The translations under genes were made by a program, and so were the position numbers. From Trebouxia sp. TZW2008 (Eukaryota; Chlorophyta; Trebouxiophyceae; Trebouxiales; Trebouxiaceae), in NCBI GenBank assembly GCA_002118135.1, contig BDIU01000159.1, forward strand, positions 62,001-126,000: DNA of 64,000 nucleotides, given 5' to 3'. Numbering within the stretch: position 1 is the stretch's first letter; every line of letters starts with the position of its first letter. Shown here one piece after another: positions 61,549 to 64,000 of the stretch. Under the pieces are notes generated by a model that had not been told where the DNA came from, ran no database searches, and was given only the letters and a program-made list of their open reading frames with translations.

Positions 61549-62692
61549 ATTTGCAAATCGTCAGGATCTGCGCCATGCGCGCTGCATGCTGCTCGTTCCC
61601 CCTGCGGGATGCAATGGGCTGACTAATTTGCAGAATTGTACTCAGCTGGCCATTCTGCAATTCAGCTGGGTAGGCCTTCACAGGTCATTGCGCAGCTTTT
61701 TGCGGCTGGCATCACACACATGCGCACCTTCTTTGCGCAGCCAAACGCTGGGGCTGTCCTTGACTTGAACGACTTCAAGTGTGAGGGTGCATGCTGGAGT
61801 TGCAATTACTTCAATGGGAGTCTGTTTAAACTTTCAGGCGCATTGTTGCATGACCCATCGCTCAACTTGCAACTTGGAGCAGCACAAACTTTTGATGTCT
61901 CACTCAAGTGACCATTGTCGCTCTTGTGACAGCATTCACAAGACCTTACGTGAATGCTGGGGTTAAAACATGTCCCACTTGGATACCAAAACATGTCATG
62001 ACAAGATAGGTAAGCTACACGTTTTAACGGCGAGTGAGGTCTGCAAGGTAGTCAGAAACAAACGTTTCACTCACAAGTGAAGCATAGTTCAATCAGTCCC
62101 AGTGTTTGCACATTGCTGACAAGCTGGACTAAGGCCAGGGCGTTGCTGGCTTTGATCAAGCCAAACTTGATGCTGCAAATCAACGGCGGCCAGCTGAAGC
62201 AAGGAACTCTGCTGCAGACAGCACAACACTGAGAAGCTTGAATGGATCAGACCAATTTGTGAACAGTTGTCTGCCAAGCCAGTAAATTCAGAGCAAACCT
62301 TTCATGTCTATTGAAACAGCAATTTCTGCAAATGATTGTTATGCAGCTTCACACTGTCAATTTCTGGAAATGCTGTGTCTTGAGCATACACGCTGCAGCT
62401 GTCAGGCACCAGCAAACCCCTGTGAGGGCCTTGAGCCTGTCTCTGAAGTCATTTGCATGCTGAGGTATGCCTAGCACCTGTCATGTCAAACATTAAACGG
62501 AGCCTGCAGCGCCTCAATCTTCCTCAAGCTGCCTGCATGGAAGACACACATTTCAGTGAGACCTCAAGCCAAAAGTCAGATGCTTGTCATGGTGCTACTT
62601 TGCATGCAAGCTTGAGGGGGCTAATGATCACCTGCGTGCTGTACCCTGCAATGTGGAAGGATCGTTGGTTGTCGTCTGGTGCGCAGCTTGCT
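61549..62692. other. intergenic region
   Basis: Between the TMF start and the PET117 stop (both minus). Some open frames up to ~90 codons, none protein-like. It should contain the TMF promoter and the PET117 3' UTR. Confidence 0.45.
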
Positions 62693-63035
62693 TTATTTCG
62701 CTTGTGATGCTTCCTTCTGTGCCTGCTTGCTCTTCAGCAGCTTCTGCTCAGCCTTCTTGAGCGAGTAAAGCTCCTGATCCCGGAGCACGCCTTTGTGCAG
62801 GTTCTGCAGCAACCAGGCATCTGTCACCAGCAACAGCCTTGTTGCAATGCAATGCATGCCCTGTAGCCTGTGTGGGCAGCCACGTGCAGCACGGTGGAAG
62901 CGTTCTACCAATGCTTCTAACCTGTCTCTCTGTTTGCTGAGACCTGTGTATGGCATAAATGCCGCCTCCAGTGCCAAGTGTGACGAGCAGCAAAGTGTAC
63001 CAAGCTGCATGGCTTCGAGTGAAGAAGGACGGCAT
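62693..63035 (-). CDS. PET117: PET117-like cytochrome c oxidase assembly factor
   Basis: Two exons (63035-62922, 62803-62693) give 74 aa. Residues ~13-31 form one membrane helix (YTLLLVTLGTGGGIYAIH). The family signature follows, QQTERQNLHKGVLRDQE, resembling the H-x-GV-x-RD core of PET117. A Lys/Gln-rich helical tail ends the protein. PET117 acts at the mitochondrial inner membrane with COX15 in heme A supply for complex IV. Size fits the family (about 70-110 aa). The short length leaves some risk, but motif, topology and splice sites agree. Confidence 0.8.
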
Positions 63036-63634
63036 AGCAATCGGCCAAAAGTGTGAGGTTCAACCGCGCAGACAATGCTTCACGAGCTGGCACGCGTGCC
63101 GGGGTACTGGCGCTATTACTGATACAAAATCAGGGCACAGGCTGTTGTGGCACACATACTCATAGGAGCTCTTTGCATCAGGTACGCTTGATGTCTGCGG
63201 GATGACAATGCGATTCGTCCTGTGACGTCCGCCGGCACAATGACACAAAATGCTTCGACATTTTGCCGGAGTAGCTGCAAACGAGCTTTGGTTTTAGCTT
63301 GAACGGTGCTCCGAAGCCACTTTCTGTTTCCAACATGCATGCAGAAAATGCTTGTCCAAGACACTCCAGAGCAACAATTTGTGCATCACTCGTTGTCTAA
63401 GCCTCTATCTGCTGTGAGCGCTGCATTTGCGATGAGACTGTGATGTGGCACAAGGACTGTTGTCGCTACAAATCCAAAACTATACAGACAACAACAATTC
63501 TGTGATAGAGCTTGGCTATGGCAAAATTTGATGCAAACTTCAATACCAAATATTTTTGCAATGCATCCCACGACAAGCACTGGCTGTCGACTCATGTAGT
63601 CATGCGCAGCCAACATGCAGGCTTGCCAGTCATG
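63036..63634. other. intergenic region
   Basis: PET117 upstream region and 3' UTR of the FolC-like gene. Minus-strand frames at 63060-63364 do not join into a recognisable protein. Confidence 0.4.
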
Positions 63635-63766
63635 TCAAGGCTGCATCACTCTCTGAGCATCTGCGACTGCATGCAAGGAGCCACATACTACTATAACGCC
63701 TCCTCCAGGATGCTGTTGTGCTTCCAGCTCAGATTCAGCCTTTTGTAACGCTGCTGCCATGGAGGC
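63635..63766 (-). CDS. folylpolyglutamate/dihydrofolate synthase (FolC family), last exon only
   Basis: A minus-strand exon from 63766 (after a GATTCAG acceptor) to a TGA at 63635 encodes 43 residues ending GGGVIVVCGSLHAVADAQRV. The V(x)VCGSLHAVADA string matches the C-terminal strand of FolC-family ligases (GSF/LHTVA in E. coli FolC). FolC enzymes add glutamate to folates or make dihydrofolate. The frame is open further upstream to 63862, so the exon could start earlier. The rest of the gene lies to the right of the window or in exons I could not place in 63863-64000. Confidence 0.6.
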   Translation of the reverse strand, partial: ASMAAALQKAESELEAQQHPGGGVIVVCGSLHAVADAQRVMQP

Positions 63767-64000
63767 CTGAATCAGCACAGATGATGGCCCATGAGCAAAA
63801 GCTTGCTGACATAACAGCTGCACAGCTTTGATTACGGGCTCATGCAGCATGGCATGTGACATGCAGGCAGCTTATGTACATGGTTGTGGTGCTCTGCATC
63901 GACAGACTTGTTTGCTGCTGCCTGTCAGCACTCAATGAAAGGTCTTGCTGCAACCAAGCTCAGCAAATGAGCCTTTCTGGTACTGTGACATGCCTGACAG

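Noticed and set aside
63060..63364. Overlapping minus-strand ORFs upstream of PET117
   Set aside because: Could not be joined into a protein-like product; probably 5' flank of PET117 and 3' flank of the FolC-like gene.

Overview
The window is nuclear DNA from a green alga (core Chlorophyta; I cannot place it lower from sequence alone). Genes are split into many short exons with mostly TGCAG acceptors and GTRNGN or occasional GC donors. The proteins are plant/algal in type: an SnRK1-type kinase, a DCD-Kelch protein, a plastid alpha/beta hydrolase like Arabidopsis At4g36530, a NAR1/FNT transporter and a TMF-type golgin. A TGTAA polyadenylation signal follows RPL8. Composition is close to 50% GC. 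All gene models below were spliced by hand from reading frame, splice sites and family knowledge; exon sums were checked for frame.

Layout, left to right: partial coiled-coil gene (-, 1-519); WDR53-like WD40 protein (+, 1188-3423); snRNP SmE (-, 4419-4938); ribosomal uL2/RPL8 (+, 5488-7567); lipoate octanoyltransferase LIP2 (-, 8113-9220), head-to-head with a formate/nitrite transporter (+, 9544-13311); mRNA capping enzyme (+, 13966-19306); SANT/Myb-like protein (+, 20902-23312); small coiled-coil protein (-, 23545-24480), head-to-head with a DCD-coiled-coil-Kelch protein (+, 24830-32332); SnRK1/AMPK-alpha kinase (+, 33246-38406); plastid alpha/beta hydrolase (-, 39285-42705); an odd 2-kb interval holding three small overlapping ORFs (43516-43974); 3-ketodihydrosphingosine reductase (-, 44686-46876); a hypothetical protein (+, 47366-49364); a 12-exon TMF/golgin (-, 50180-61548); PET117 (-, 62693-63035); and the last exon of a FolC-family ligase (-, 63635-63766, running off the right edge). 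These are mostly unrelated housekeeping genes, so there is no operon logic. Several pairs are head-to-head and share 320-670 bp promoters.

The most striking feature is not a gene. Intron after intron carries tandem, diverged copies of one edge of the neighbouring exon together with its splice site and some intron. Copy numbers run from one to eight and periods from about 60 to 310 bp. This is seen in the FNT, capping-enzyme, SANT, DCD-Kelch, SnRK1, hydrolase and TMF genes, at both acceptor and donor edges. The result is a landscape of decoy splice sites and possible alternative exons. The TMF gene is the extreme case, and the only assembly gap (56322-56391) falls inside one of its arrays.

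Mobile DNA is limited to five copies of a roughly 170-180 bp CAGT...ACTG element flanked by TA (Tc1/mariner-pogo-like MITE), all in introns, plus a short dispersed repeat at three sites. One MITE (55805-55982) sits in one copy of a tandem duplication whose sister copy preserves the empty site, at the TA of a splice donor.
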